A stretch of 37,176 nt of DNA from Clostridium gallinarum (GCF_014836325.1 NZ_JACSQZ010000035.1:1-37176), one strand, 5' to 3'. Positions 23,500 through 32,919 are shown, counted from the first letter of the stretch. Notes: generated by a model from the letters alone, not told the origin. Translations and numbers: made by a program.

Positions 23500-24912
23500 A
23501 TGAATAAGGCGCCATTATTAGAGGAATTATTAAGATATAAGAATGAAGAAAATTTAATTTTATCAATGCCTGGAAATAAAAGTGGTAAAGCTTTTATAAG
23601 AGATAAATTAGGAAAAGTTTTTAAGGATAGTTTAGGAGATTTAGATATAACAGAAGTAGACCCGTTAGATAATCTCCATAATCCAGAAGGAATAATAAAG
23701 GAAGCACAAGAGCTTTTGGCTAAAACATATAAAGTTAAAAAGGCCTATTTTTTAGTTAATGGTAGTTCAGGTGGGAATCTAGCTGCCATATTTTCAGCCT
23801 TTAATGAGGGGGATGAGGTGTTAGTTGAAAGAAATTGTCATAAGTCAATTTATAATGGACTTATCTTAAGAAAATTAAAGGTAGTTTATATTGAACCTGT
23901 AATAGATAAGGAGATAGGGATATTTTTACCACCTGGAGAGAAAGAAATACTTAAAGCTTTAAATAAAGCTAAAAATCCTAAGGGGATTATATTGACTTCA
24001 CCAAATTATTTTGGAATTTCTAGTGATATAGAAGAGATAATAAAGAAATTAAAAGATAGAGGAATAAAGATTATTATAGATAGTGCTCATGGAGCGCATT
24101 TTGGATTTAATGAAAGACTACCTAAATCTATGGCTAAACTAGGGGATTATGTGGTAGTTAGTGCCCATAAAACTCTTCCAAGCCTTACTCAAGGAGCTTA
24201 TTTATTAGTAAATGAAAATGAAAGTAATATTGAATTTTACTTAAGGGTATTTATGACAACTTCACCATCTTATTTAATTATGGCATCGTTAGATTATGCT
24301 AGATATTATTTAGATAATTATGCAAAAGAGGATTATAAAAGATTAATTGAAGTGGCTGAAAAATATAGGGAAAAAATAAATTTATTAAATAAAGTTTATA
24401 TAGTTAGTGAGAAAAATTTAAAAAGTAAGTATACAATTGATCAAAGTAGATATTTAATGATAGTTAAGGATGGTTTTAGTGGCCATAAGCTTTTAGATTA
24501 TTTAAGAGAGAAAAACATTCAATCAGAAATGAGTTTTAGTAAAGGAGTAGTTTTAATTTTATCTCCATCAAATACTATAGAGGATTTTGAAAAAGTATAT
24601 TTGGCTGTAAGTGAACTTGATTTAAATATAATAAAAGATAATGAAAGTACAATTGAATTTAAGAGTTCATACCCTGAAAAGTACTTAGAGCCTTATGAGA
24701 TATTTAATTTAAATCATATTCATATAAATTTAAATGAAGCTATTAATAAAATATCAAAAGACTTTATAGTTCCTTATCCACCAGGGATTCCAATAGTTTG
24801 TCCTGGAGAAAAAATAAGTTGTGAAATTATAGAAATAATTAATGATTATATTAATAATGGCTTAAATGTAATTGGTGTAAAGAATAATAAGATTAAAGTA
24901 GTTGATAATTAG
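23500..24912 (+). CDS. Orn/Lys/Arg decarboxylase-like PLP enzyme
   Basis: A fold-type I PLP enzyme of the short Orn/Lys/Arg decarboxylase (SpeA/YaaO-like) group. SMPGNKSG near the N-terminus, NGSSGGNLAA (cofactor phosphate), DSAHGAHFGF, and the PLP lysine Lys224 in SAHKTLPSLTQGA are visible, and the C-terminal domain ends with VPYPPGIPIVCPGE, a family marker. Substrate (arginine, lysine or ornithine) is uncertain. AGGAG (23490-23494) supports ATG 23500, though ATG 23497 is possible. It forms an operon with the M16 peptidase. Confidence 0.88.
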   Translation: MNKAPLLEELLRYKNEENLILSMPGNKSGKAFIRDKLGKVFKDSLGDLDITEVDPLDNLHNPEGIIKEAQELLAKTYKVKKAYFLVNGSSGGNLAAIFSAFNEGDEVLVERNCHKSIYNGLILRKLKVVYIEPVIDKEIGIFLPPGEKEILKALNKAKNPKGIILTSPNYFGISSDIEEIIKKLKDRGIKIIIDSAHGAHFGFNERLPKSMAKLGDYVVVSAHKTLPSLTQGAYLLVNENESNIEFYLRVFMTTSPSYLIMASLDYARYYLDNYAKEDYKRLIEVAEKYREKINLLNKVYIVSEKNLKSKYTIDQSRYLMIVKDGFSGHKLLDYLREKNIQSEMSFSKGVVLILSPSNTIEDFEKVYLAVSELDLNIIKDNESTIEFKSSYPEKYLEPYEIFNLNHIHINLNEAINKISKDFIVPYPPGIPIVCPGEKISCEIIEIINDYINNGLNVIGVKNNKIKVVDN

Positions 24913-24995
24913 AGGTTTTATTAAAGAATTGTAAATTTATTAACTTTAAATTATGGAAAAAAACTTAAATGAACGAATTTAAAACTTAGTAAATA

Positions 24996-25024
24996 TTGAC
25001 ATGATATAGTAGTTTATCTAAAAT
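24996..25024 (+). promoter_or_regulatory. htpG promoter
   Basis: A perfect TTGACA (24996-25001) and TAAAAT (25019-25024) are 17 bases apart, 27 bases before the start codon. No CIRCE or CtsR-like repeat was seen next to it. Confidence 0.7.
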
Positions 25025-25051
25025 TATTTAATGTAAGAGGAGTGATTATTT

Positions 25052-26905
25052 ATGGATAAAAATAAAGGTAATATCTCAATTCATACTGAGAATATTTTTC
25101 CAATTATTAAAAAATGGCTTTATTCAGACAAAGATATTTTTATAAGAGAACTTATTAGTAATGGTTGTGATGCAATAAGTAAATTAAAAAGATTACAAAG
25201 CTTAGGTGAAGCTAATTTACAAGGAAATCAAATTTATAAGGTTATAGTATCTGTTAATAAAGAAAAGGGAACTTTGAAGTTTAGTGATAACGGAATAGGA
25301 ATGACTGAGGAAGAAGTAAAGAAATACATCAATCAAGTTGCTTTTTCTGGAGCAGAAGATTTTATTAACAAATATAAAGATAAGATTGGTGAAGATAAGG
25401 ATATAATAGGGCACTTTGGACTTGGTTTTTATTCAGCTTTTATGGTTGCTAAAAGGGTTCAAATTGATACATTATCTTATATAGATGGCTCAGAAGCTGT
25501 AACTTGGGTATGTGATGGAGGGACTGAATATGAAATATCTCCATCAACTAAAGATAGCAGAGGAACTACTATAACTTTATTTGTTGATGAAGATAGTAAA
25601 GAATTTTTAGAAGCTTTTAAGGTTAGAGAAGTTATAGAAAAATATTGTTCTTTCTTACCTATAGAAATATATTTAGAAGAAGAGGGGAAAGAAGAAAAGG
25701 AAGAGGATAAAAAGCCTTTAAATGATACAACTCCATTATGGATGAAATCTCCAAAGGATTGTACTGATGAAGAATATAAAGAGTTCTATAAAAAAGTATT
25801 CTTAGATTTTAATGATCCTCTATTTTGGATACATTTAAATGTTGATTATCCATTTAACCTAAAAGGAATATTATATTTCCCTAAATTAAAGCATGAATTA
25901 GAGGCAACAGAAGGCCAAGTAAAACTTTATAATAATCAAGTATTTGTTGCTGATAATATTAAAGAGGTTATACCAGAATTCCTTCTATTATTAAAGGGAA
26001 CAATAGATTGTCCTGATCTACCTCTAAATGTTTCAAGAAGTTTCCTTCAAAAAGATAAAGATGTAATGAAGATTTCTAAACATATAGTTAAGAAAGTGGC
26101 AGATAAATTAGTTAGCCTTTATAAAAATGAAAGAGAAAACTTTAATAGTTTCTGGAAGGATATACAAATATTTATTAAGTATGGTTGCTTAAGAGATGAA
26201 AGCTTCTACGAAAAAATTAAAGATATAATAATTTTCAAAAGATTAAATGGAGAGTATATAACTTTAAATGAATATCTTGAAGAAAACAAAGAAAAGCATG
26301 AAAATAAGGTATTCTACGTAACTGATGAAAAACAACAATCACAATATATTAAAATGTTTAAGGAAGCAAGTCTAGATGCATTGGTATTAGATTGTTCTTT
26401 AGATAATCATTTTATAAGCTTTTTAGAAGCTAAAGAATCAGGAGTAACTTTTGCAAGAATAGACTCTGATATTTCTGAAATATTAAAAAGTGATAGTAAT
26501 GAGGATTTAAAAGACATAAATGATAAGGTACAATCTTTATTTAAGGATTTAGCTTCTAATGGAATTAATGAAGTTAAGGTTGAGAGTCTTAGAAACTCAG
26601 AAACTCCAGCTATGATATTAGTTTCAGAGCAATCTAGAAGAATGGCTGAAATGAGCAAGATGTTTGGTGGAATGGATATGCCAAATATGTTTAGTGAAGA
26701 AAAAACTTTAGTGGTAAATAATAATAATTCTATAATTAAAAAATTATCACAAATAAATTTAGAAGAAAATAAAGATAAAGTTGAATTAATGTGTAATTAT
26801 ATAGTAGATATTGCGTTGCTTTCTAATAAAGAGTTAAGTTCGGAAGAAATGGATAATTTTATTAATAGAAGCAATAAGATATTAAGTCTAGCTATGGAGC
26901 TTTAA
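25052..26905 (+). CDS. htpG: molecular chaperone HtpG (Hsp90)
   Basis: An ATP-dependent cytosolic chaperone dimer. The GHKL ATPase domain shows IRELISNGCDAISKL (usual form NASDA, so two residues differ), DNGIGMTEEEV, and the lid GHFGLGFYSAFMVA. The middle domain has PLNVSRSFLQKD with the catalytic arginine, and the C-terminal dimerisation domain is complete, ending ...IALLSNKELSSEEMDNFINR. An acidic/lysine linker (EEEGKEEKEEDKK) sits near residues 209-221. 617 aa is normal. AGAGGAG precedes the ATG. Confidence 0.97.
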   Translation: MDKNKGNISIHTENIFPIIKKWLYSDKDIFIRELISNGCDAISKLKRLQSLGEANLQGNQIYKVIVSVNKEKGTLKFSDNGIGMTEEEVKKYINQVAFSGAEDFINKYKDKIGEDKDIIGHFGLGFYSAFMVAKRVQIDTLSYIDGSEAVTWVCDGGTEYEISPSTKDSRGTTITLFVDEDSKEFLEAFKVREVIEKYCSFLPIEIYLEEEGKEEKEEDKKPLNDTTPLWMKSPKDCTDEEYKEFYKKVFLDFNDPLFWIHLNVDYPFNLKGILYFPKLKHELEATEGQVKLYNNQVFVADNIKEVIPEFLLLLKGTIDCPDLPLNVSRSFLQKDKDVMKISKHIVKKVADKLVSLYKNERENFNSFWKDIQIFIKYGCLRDESFYEKIKDIIIFKRLNGEYITLNEYLEENKEKHENKVFYVTDEKQQSQYIKMFKEASLDALVLDCSLDNHFISFLEAKESGVTFARIDSDISEILKSDSNEDLKDINDKVQSLFKDLASNGINEVKVESLRNSETPAMILVSEQSRRMAEMSKMFGGMDMPNMFSEEKTLVVNNNNSIIKKLSQINLEENKDKVELMCNYIVDIALLSNKELSSEEMDNFINRSNKILSLAMEL

Positions 26906-26952
26906 AGTTCAGTTATATAAATAAAATAAAAGTTAATAATTAAATTATTTTT

Positions 26953-27000
26953 AGGGAATTATAAATTTTATTATTTTAATAAGATTTATAATTCCCTTTC
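26953..27000 (+). terminator. htpG terminator
   Basis: AGGGAATTATAAATTTTATT (26953-26972), loop ATTTT, AATAAGATTTATAATTCCCT (26978-26997) is a 20-bp stem with one T-G pair, then TTC. Its right arm runs into the next repeat element. Confidence 0.75.
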
Positions 27001-27087
27001 TTCAGTTTTGAAATGTTAAAATATCATAGCAAGTTGATTTGATCGCATGCGACGGAGCAAGGAATATAATGTTTATCTATTTTTTTA
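26993..27087 (+). repeat. long hairpin repeat, copy 3 (chimera of types A and B)
   Basis: The left part (lead TTCCCTTTCTTCAGTTTTGA, then AATGTTAAAATATCATAGCAAG) matches the left arm of type B at 7351, while the right part (GATCGCATGCGACGGAGCAAGG, then AATATAATGTTTATCTAT and T) matches the right arm of type A at 7302 and 22191. Because the two arms come from different types, they cannot form the long stem seen in the other copies. Confidence 0.75.
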
Positions 27088-27116
27088 TTCTTTGAGGAAA
27101 TTAGTTTAAGATAAGT

Positions 27117-27151
27117 ATTGTAAAATGTATCGGTACAATAGACAAATTGTA
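27117..27151. promoter_or_regulatory. operator region upstream of the B6 kinase gene, probable MocR target
   Basis: AATGTATCGGTACAAT (27124-27139) matches the inverted repeat before the MocR operon (16324-16339) at 13 of 16 positions when read in reverse complement. Extra ATTGTA half-sites lie at 27117-27122 and 27146-27151, so three or four half-sites cluster here. TACAAT at 27134 may also serve as a -10 box. Confidence 0.6.
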
Positions 27152-27202
27152 AAAGTTGGATTATTATTAAAATGAAAATAGATTATAGAAGTAGGTGCAC
27201 TT

Positions 27203-28039
27203 ATGAATAATATTAAGAAAGTAGCAACAATTAATGATTTATCTGGAGTTGGGAGATGTTCTTTAACTGTGTCAATACCTGTTTTATCTACACTTGGAGT
27301 TCAATGTTGTCCTTTCCCAACAGCAGTACTATCCTGTCATACTGGATTTGATAATTTTACTTTTTTAGATATTACTGACGAGATGATAAAGTATAAAAAA
27401 TCATGGGACAACTTAGGGATGGATTTTGAATGTATATATAGTGGTTTTTTAGGTTCTGAAAAGCAAATAGATATAGTGTTAGATTTTATAAAAGAAAGAG
27501 AAGAAGCGTTAATTGTTGTGGATCCTGTTATGGGGGATAATGGAAAGGCTTATAGTACCTTTACAAAAGAAATGTGTAACAAAATGAAAAATTTAGTTTC
27601 AATTGCAGATATAGTTACACCAAATTTAACAGAAGCATGTATCTTAACTGAAGAAGAATATAGTAAGAATTATAATGATGAAAAAATTCTTGATATAGCT
27701 AAAAAGATATCTTCTATGGGGCCTGAAAAGGTAATAATAACAGGTATTATAAGAGAAAATAAAGTAGTTAATTTTGCTTATGACAATGAAGAAAAAAGTT
27801 TTTTTAAGGTAGAAAGTGATTTTAATAATAAATCTTATAGTGGAACAGGAGATATATTTACTTCAATAGTTATAGGGCTTATTTTAAATGGACATGATTT
27901 AAATTATTCCGTAGAAAAAGCAACTGAATTTATTTATAAAACTATAGAATATACATCTAAGTTTAATACAGATACAAGAGAAGGAATTATGTTTGAGTTA
28001 TTTTTAAAGGAGTTGTTTTTAATTAATGAACACAAATAA
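27203..28039 (+). CDS. pyridoxamine/pyridoxal kinase
   Basis: A ribokinase-fold kinase that phosphorylates vitamin B6 vitamers to feed PLP synthesis. KVATINDLSGVGRCSLTVSIPVLSTLGVQ is the hallmark N-terminus of the PdxK/PdxY-like clostridial pyridoxamine kinases. VVDPVMGDNGKAYSTF binds substrate and VTPNLTEACIL lies near the ATP site. The C-terminal SGTGDIFTSIVIGLILNG carries the anion hole and catalytic Asp. The TAGGTGC SD precedes the ATG. It overlaps the downstream transporter gene by 14 bases, and a MocR-type operator lies upstream. Confidence 0.93.
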   Translation: MNNIKKVATINDLSGVGRCSLTVSIPVLSTLGVQCCPFPTAVLSCHTGFDNFTFLDITDEMIKYKKSWDNLGMDFECIYSGFLGSEKQIDIVLDFIKEREEALIVVDPVMGDNGKAYSTFTKEMCNKMKNLVSIADIVTPNLTEACILTEEEYSKNYNDEKILDIAKKISSMGPEKVIITGIIRENKVVNFAYDNEEKSFFKVESDFNNKSYSGTGDIFTSIVIGLILNGHDLNYSVEKATEFIYKTIEYTSKFNTDTREGIMFELFLKELFLINEHK

Positions 28040-28550
28040 TAAAATTAAAAATATTGTGATTACGGCATTTTTTGCAGGGATAATATGTACAGCTATTAAT
28101 TTTATTCCTAGAATACCAACTGGATTTAATGGAGGGTATATTCATTTAGGAGATACGTTTATATATTTAGCAGCTGTACTTTTACCTACACCCTATGCAA
28201 TGCTTGCAGCAGGTATAGGAGCAGGACTTGCAGATACATTAGCAGGTGGAATGCTGTGGGTAATACCAACTATAATAATAAAGCCAACTATGGTGTTGTT
28301 TTTTACATCTAAATCAGATAAGTTACTTTGTAAAAGAAATAGTATAGCACTAGTTTTAGCTGGTTTTATAGGGTGTTTTGGTTATTATTTAGCAGGGGCT
28401 ATTATTTCTTGGAATTTCATAGCACCTCTTGCAAGTTTATATTTAGAAATTATACAGCCAATAGTAAATAGTATTATATTTATATTAGTTGCATATGCTT
28501 TTGATAAGCTCAAGATTAAAGAGAGAATTTTTGAAGGAATTAAGCAATAA
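28026..28550 (+). CDS. ECF transporter S component, probably for a vitamin B6 precursor
   Basis: An integral membrane substrate-binding protein of an energy-coupling-factor importer. Five to six hydrophobic helices are seen, with PTGFNGGYIHLGDTFIYLAAVLLP and AAGIGAGLADTLAGGMLWVIPTIIIKP typical of S components of this size (174 aa). Overlap with the B6 kinase gene by 14 bases implies coupled translation and suggests pyridoxine or pyridoxamine as ligand (PdxU-like). AAAGGAG lies about 13 bases upstream, further than usual, consistent with coupling. The ATPase and EcfT parts are likely those encoded at 30366-32895. Confidence 0.8.
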   Translation: MNTNNKIKNIVITAFFAGIICTAINFIPRIPTGFNGGYIHLGDTFIYLAAVLLPTPYAMLAAGIGAGLADTLAGGMLWVIPTIIIKPTMVLFFTSKSDKLLCKRNSIALVLAGFIGCFGYYLAGAIISWNFIAPLASLYLEIIQPIVNSIIFILVAYAFDKLKIKERIFEGIKQ

Positions 28551-28598
28551 AATATTATATGAATATAAATTTTTTTAGAAAAAGATAAAAAGTATAAT

Positions 28599-28646
28599 TT
28601 AAAAGTTAAATAACTTTTAAGGAAGAGCTTGTGCAAACGGGCTCTT
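28599..28646 (+). terminator. two hairpins after the B6 transporter gene
   Basis: TTAAAAGTTA-AA-TAACTTTTAA (28599-28620) and AAGAGC (28623-28628) facing GCTCTT (28641-28646). Neither has a strong T-run, so termination is plausible but not certain. Confidence 0.45.
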
Positions 28647-28713
28647 TAATAATGTATGAAAATTTCAGTTTTAAATTAATAATTACTTCGACAAATTACG
28701 AACGTAAAAAATG

Positions 28714-28741
28714 TTGACTTTAATAATATTCGTGTTATATA
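28714..28741 (+). promoter_or_regulatory. promoter of the SAM hydrolase/ECF unit
   Basis: TTGACT (28714-28719) and TATATA (28736-28741) are 16 bases apart, 35 bases before ATG 28777. This rules out the upstream in-frame start at 28711. Confidence 0.6.
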
Positions 28742-28776
28742 CTTTTTATATAGTAATTAAAAAAGGAGGAGTATTA

Positions 28777-29634
28777 ATGAAGAATGCTCTAGTTTTTCAA
28801 TCAGATTTTGGAATAGCTGACGGTGCTGTAAGTGCTATGTATGGTGTTGCATATTCAGTAGATAGATCATTACAAATATTTAATTTAACTCATGAAATAC
28901 CACAATATAATATATGGGAGGCATCTTATAGATTAATACAAACTACAGTATATTGGCCAAAAGAAACTGTATTTGTATCTGTTGTCGATCCTGGGGTTGG
29001 TACTAATAGAAAAAGTGTAGGAGTAAAAACTGCAACGGGACAATATATAATTACTCCAGATAATGGAACTCTTACACACATAAAACGTATGTGTGGAATA
29101 GTAGAGGCAAGAGAAATTGATGAAACTATTAATAGACTACCTAATTCAGGAGCATCATATACTTTTCATGGAAGAGACATATACGCATATACAGGAGCAA
29201 GGCTTGCATCTGGTGTTATAGGATTTGAAGAAGTTGGACCTAAAATACCAATTGAAGAAATTATTGAATTACCAGTTATAGAAGCTAAAAAAGATAAAGA
29301 TTTAGTAGCAGGAACTATAGATGTTCTAGATGTTAGGTTTGGAAGCTTATGGACCAATATTCCAAGAAAATTATTTATTAGCTTAGGTATTAGCTATGGT
29401 GATAAAGTAGAAGTATCTATTAAGAATAACAAAAGAGAAGTTTATAGAAATATAATGGTTTATGCAAAATCTTTTGCTGATGTTCATGTAGGAGAAACCT
29501 TAGTTTATGTCAATTCTTTAGATAACTTAGCTGTTGCTATAAATCAAGGTTCATTTTCAAGAGCTTATAATATACAAACTGGTACTAACTGGATAATATC
29601 AATAAGAAAGGCTCCAAGACTTGTATATGAGTAA
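28777..29634 (+). CDS. SAM hydrolase (SAM hydroxide adenosyltransferase, DUF62 family)
   Basis: Members split S-adenosylmethionine with water to adenosine and methionine; relatives include SAM-dependent fluorinase and chlorinase. NALVFQSDFGIADG at the start, VSVVDPGVGTNRK, TPDNGTLTHI and YTFHGRDIYA are the family signatures, with a C-terminal beta domain. Lacking the halogenase context, hydrolysis is expected. ATG 28777 has AAGGAGGA 6 bases upstream; the in-frame ATG at 28711 would overlap the promoter. It is the first gene of a unit with an ECF S component. 285 aa is typical. Confidence 0.9.
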   Translation: MKNALVFQSDFGIADGAVSAMYGVAYSVDRSLQIFNLTHEIPQYNIWEASYRLIQTTVYWPKETVFVSVVDPGVGTNRKSVGVKTATGQYIITPDNGTLTHIKRMCGIVEAREIDETINRLPNSGASYTFHGRDIYAYTGARLASGVIGFEEVGPKIPIEEIIELPVIEAKKDKDLVAGTIDVLDVRFGSLWTNIPRKLFISLGISYGDKVEVSIKNNKREVYRNIMVYAKSFADVHVGETLVYVNSLDNLAVAINQGSFSRAYNIQTGTNWIISIRKAPRLVYE

Positions 29635-29685
29635 AAATAAATTATAATATTAATGTAAAAGATTATTATATATGGAGGAATTATA

Positions 29686-30237
29686 ATGGAAAGAAATTTA
29701 TCTATTAAAACAATAGTTGCAATAGGAATAGGTGCAGCTGTATTTATGATATTAGGTCGTTTTGGATCAATCCCTACAGGTATACCAAATACTAATATAG
29801 AAACAAGCTATGCATTTTTAGCATTAATGGCAGTTTTATATGGACCAATAGCAGGATTATCTATAGGGTTTATAGGACATGCATTAAAGGATTTAGTATT
29901 CTATGGATCACCTTGGTTTAGCTGGATTATAGCTTCATCTGTGGTTGGACTTATATTAGGATTAGCTTGGAAAAAATTGAAGGTTAATGAAGGTGAATTT
30001 GAAAAGAAAGAGATTATTCTATTTAATGGATATCAAATAATTGCTAATATGATTGCATGGCTTTTGATTGCACCTACATTAGATGTATTTATCTATTCAG
30101 AACCAGCTAATAAGGTTTACTTACAAGGCGTAGTAGCTGCAATTTCTAACTCGATTACTGTTGGAGTATTAGGAACTATTTTAGTTAATACTTATGCAAA
30201 AACTAGAGTTAAAAAAGGAAGCTTAGACAGAGAGTAA
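29686..30237 (+). CDS. ECF transporter S component, UPF0397 family
   Basis: A small membrane protein (183 aa) with about six helices: [56 protein letters not shown] and the conserved middle [24 protein letters not shown]. These fit the UPF0397 group of S components, whose substrate is not established. The gene is flanked by SAM hydrolase and by EcfA/EcfT genes, suggesting a nucleoside-, methionine- or SAM-related ligand. ATGGAGG precedes the ATG. A terminator follows, so EcfA transcription may be partly separate. Confidence 0.85.
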   Translation: MERNLSIKTIVAIGIGAAVFMILGRFGSIPTGIPNTNIETSYAFLALMAVLYGPIAGLSIGFIGHALKDLVFYGSPWFSWIIASSVVGLILGLAWKKLKVNEGEFEKKEIILFNGYQIIANMIAWLLIAPTLDVFIYSEPANKVYLQGVVAAISNSITVGVLGTILVNTYAKTRVKKGSLDRE

Positions 30238-30242
30238 TATAT

Positions 30243-30278
30243 AAAAATACTGGAGGCTTTAGGTTTCTAGTATTTTTT
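30243..30278 (+). terminator. terminator after the UPF0397 gene
   Basis: AAAAATACTGGA (30243-30254) pairs with TTCTAGTATTTTT (from 30265), including a G-T pair, and is followed by T. Confidence 0.7.
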
Positions 30279-30365
30279 TATATACATATTGCAAAAAATG
30301 TAGTAATATTTTAAATCGGAGACAAAGTTTCAAAATTATATTTTATTTGTAAAGGGAGATTTGCT

Positions 30366-32075
30366 ATGAAAAAACCTGTAATTGAGTTCATTAACTTTAC
30401 CTTCCAATACAGAGCTCAAGCAAAGCCAACATTGAATAATATAAATTTAAATATATATGAAGGTGAAAAAGTTCTTATTGTTGGTCCGTCAGGATCTGGG
30501 AAAAGTACAATTTCAAATTGTATAAATGGCTTAATTCCATTTTCCTATAAGGGTAATATTTCAGGAAGTTTAAAAATAAAGGGAAAAGAAACTAAGGATA
30601 TGAGTATTTTTGAACTTTCAAATTCAGTAGGTACTGTACTTCAGGATCCAGATAATCAGTTTATTGGATTAACTGTAGCTGAAGATATTGCTTTTAAGCT
30701 AGAAAATGAATGTGTTAAACAAGAGGAGATGAAGGAAAGAGTTAAGATAGCATCTGAAATTGTTGATATAGATAATCATTTAGATATAGCACCTCATAGT
30801 TTATCAGGAGGACAAAAACAACGTGTAACATTAGCGGGGGTTATGGTTGGTGATGTAGATATACTTTTATTTGATGAACCACTTGCTAATTTAGATCCGG
30901 CTACTGGAAAGAGTGCAATTGAATTAATAGATAAAATTCAAAAGGAAACTAATAAAACTATAGTTATTATAGAGCATAGATTAGAAGACGTATTGCATTG
31001 TGATGTAGATAGAATAATAGTTGTAGATAATGGATGTATAATTGCTGATATGAATCCTAAAGAATTATTAAGTTCCAATATATTATCTAAAGTAGGGATT
31101 CGTGAACCTCTTTATATAACAGCGTTAAGATATGCAGGATGTGATGTTACTTCAGACATAAATCCACAGCATATAAATAAATTAAATATAGATGAATGTA
31201 AGTATAAACTTAAAAATTGGTACAATGATACTGTGGAAGAAAATAATAATATTGATAATCAAACTATATTAGAATTGAAGAATATTAAATTTGGATATGA
31301 TAAAAATAGAGAGATATTAAAGGGAATTTCTTTTAAAGTAAAAAAAGGTGAAATGATTAGTATAGTTGGTAAAAATGGAGCGGGTAAATCTACAATATCA
31401 AAACTAATATGTGGCTTTTATAAACCTAATGAAGGTGAAATACTTTTTAATGGAAGAAATTTAATTAATGATACTATTAAAGAACGTGCAGATAAAATTG
31501 GTATGGTAATGCAAAATCCAAATCAAATGATATCTAAGACTATGATATTTGATGAAGTTGCATTAGGTCTTAGAGTAAGAGGGGTAAATGAAGAAGAAAT
31601 TAAGGAAAGAGTATTTGAAACTTTAAAAATTTGTGGATTATATGAATTCCGTAATTGGCCAATTTCAGCTCTTAGTTTTGGACAAAAAAAGCGTGTAACA
31701 ATAGCTTCAATTTTAGTATTAAATCCTGAAATAATTATTTTAGATGAACCAACAGCAGGACAAGATTTTAGACATTATACAGAGATAATGGAGTTTTTAA
31801 AAGAGTTAAATGAAAAAGGTGTTACAATTATTATGATAACTCATGATATGCACTTGATGTTAGAATATACAAATAGAGCTATAGTATTTTCAGATGGTCT
31901 AAAATTATGTGATGATATTGCTACAAATGTAATAACTGATAAAGATGTTATTTTGAAAGCTAATTTAAAAGAGACATCTTTATATGACTTAGCGATAAAA
32001 TCTGGAGTAGAAGATCCAAGAAGTTTTGTTAAGAAGTTTATAGATTATGACAGGAGGATTAGGACAGATGAGTAA
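30366..32075 (+). CDS. ECF transporter double ATPase (EcfA-EcfA' fusion)
   Basis: Two complete ABC ATPase domains in one chain power ECF-type vitamin import. First half: Walker A GPSGSGKST from residue 40, LSGGQKQR signature, Walker B LLFDEPLANLDP. Second half: Walker A GKNGAGKST from residue 335, variant signature LSFGQKKR, Walker B IILDEPTAGQD. Two separate genes are common in other Firmicutes; here they are fused (569 aa). AAAGGGAG precedes the ATG. The 3' end overlaps ecfT by 8 bases. Confidence 0.93.
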   Translation: MKKPVIEFINFTFQYRAQAKPTLNNINLNIYEGEKVLIVGPSGSGKSTISNCINGLIPFSYKGNISGSLKIKGKETKDMSIFELSNSVGTVLQDPDNQFIGLTVAEDIAFKLENECVKQEEMKERVKIASEIVDIDNHLDIAPHSLSGGQKQRVTLAGVMVGDVDILLFDEPLANLDPATGKSAIELIDKIQKETNKTIVIIEHRLEDVLHCDVDRIIVVDNGCIIADMNPKELLSSNILSKVGIREPLYITALRYAGCDVTSDINPQHINKLNIDECKYKLKNWYNDTVEENNNIDNQTILELKNIKFGYDKNREILKGISFKVKKGEMISIVGKNGAGKSTISKLICGFYKPNEGEILFNGRNLINDTIKERADKIGMVMQNPNQMISKTMIFDEVALGLRVRGVNEEEIKERVFETLKICGLYEFRNWPISALSFGQKKRVTIASILVLNPEIIILDEPTAGQDFRHYTEIMEFLKELNEKGVTIIMITHDMHLMLEYTNRAIVFSDGLKLCDDIATNVITDKDVILKANLKETSLYDLAIKSGVEDPRSFVKKFIDYDRRIRTDE

Positions 32076-32895
32076 AATGTTAGAGTATTCTAATATAGAT
32101 TCGCCTATTCATAAATTAACAGGTGCAACAAAGTTAATTGCGTTTATAATATGGGCAGTAGCATCTATGATAACATATGATACGAGATTGCTTATTTTTA
32201 TGTTTTTTTTAAGCGTAGTTGTTTTTAAAATATCAAAAGTAGAGTTTAAACAAATATCATTTGTACTTTATTTTATATTAATATTTTTATTATTAAATAA
32301 TATAGCAATTTTTATTTTTTCTCCTTATGAAGGAGTTCAAATTTATGGAAGTAGAACAGAATTATTTAAAATTGCTGGACCTTATACAGTGACATTAGAA
32401 CAGTTATTTTATCAATTTAATATAACAATAAAATACTTTTCAATAATACCAATGGCATTATTATTTATTGTTGCAACTAATCCAAGTGAGTTTGCAGCTT
32501 CTTTAAATAAAATTGGTGTTAAATATAAAATAGCATATTCTGTTTCTATAGCTTTAAGATACATTCCAGATGTTCAAAAAGATTATCAAGAAATATCTTT
32601 TGCTCAACAAGCTAGAGGAATAGATATGTCTAAAAAAGAAAAGTTAAGTAAAAGAATTAAGAATTCAGCTTCAATATTAATGCCATTAATATTTTCAAGC
32701 TTAGAAAGAATAGAAACTATAAGTTCAGCAATGGAGTTAAGAGCTTTTGGTAAAAATAAAAAGCGTACTTGGTACAACGAAAGAGAATTTAAAAAAGGCG
32801 ATTATATAACAATTATAATTGCTATGGTATTATTAATTTTATCTATATTAGCAACTAAAGCTAATAATGGAAGATTTTACAATCCATTTATTTAA
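32068..32895 (+). CDS. ecfT: ECF transporter transmembrane component
   Basis: EcfT links the ATPases to exchangeable S components. Five or so membrane segments are seen, with the two coupling-helix signatures: ARG in QQARGIDMSKKEK (Ala182-Arg183-Gly184) and ARG-like ELRAFG near residues 223-228. ATG 32068 is preferred to 32047 because AGGAGG (32052-32057) lies 10 bases upstream of it. It overlaps the ATPase gene by 8 bases, so the two are translationally coupled. 275 aa is normal. Confidence 0.92.
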   Translation: MSKMLEYSNIDSPIHKLTGATKLIAFIIWAVASMITYDTRLLIFMFFLSVVVFKISKVEFKQISFVLYFILIFLLLNNIAIFIFSPYEGVQIYGSRTELFKIAGPYTVTLEQLFYQFNITIKYFSIIPMALLFIVATNPSEFAASLNKIGVKYKIAYSVSIALRYIPDVQKDYQEISFAQQARGIDMSKKEKLSKRIKNSASILMPLIFSSLERIETISSAMELRAFGKNKKRTWYNEREFKKGDYITIIIAMVLLILSILATKANNGRFYNPFI

Positions 32896-32919
32896 ACAAA
32901 TTATTAATATTAAACTTAT

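Noticed and set aside
28687..28702. TTCG...CGAA pair resembling a PurR box upstream of the SAM hydrolase gene
   Set aside because: The flanking bases fit the PurR consensus poorly, and PurR has no clear support in this type of organism from the window.
28551..28776. Possible SAM riboswitch before the SAM hydrolase gene
   Set aside because: The leader after the promoter is only about 30 bases, too short for a riboswitch, and no SAM-I core elements are seen upstream.
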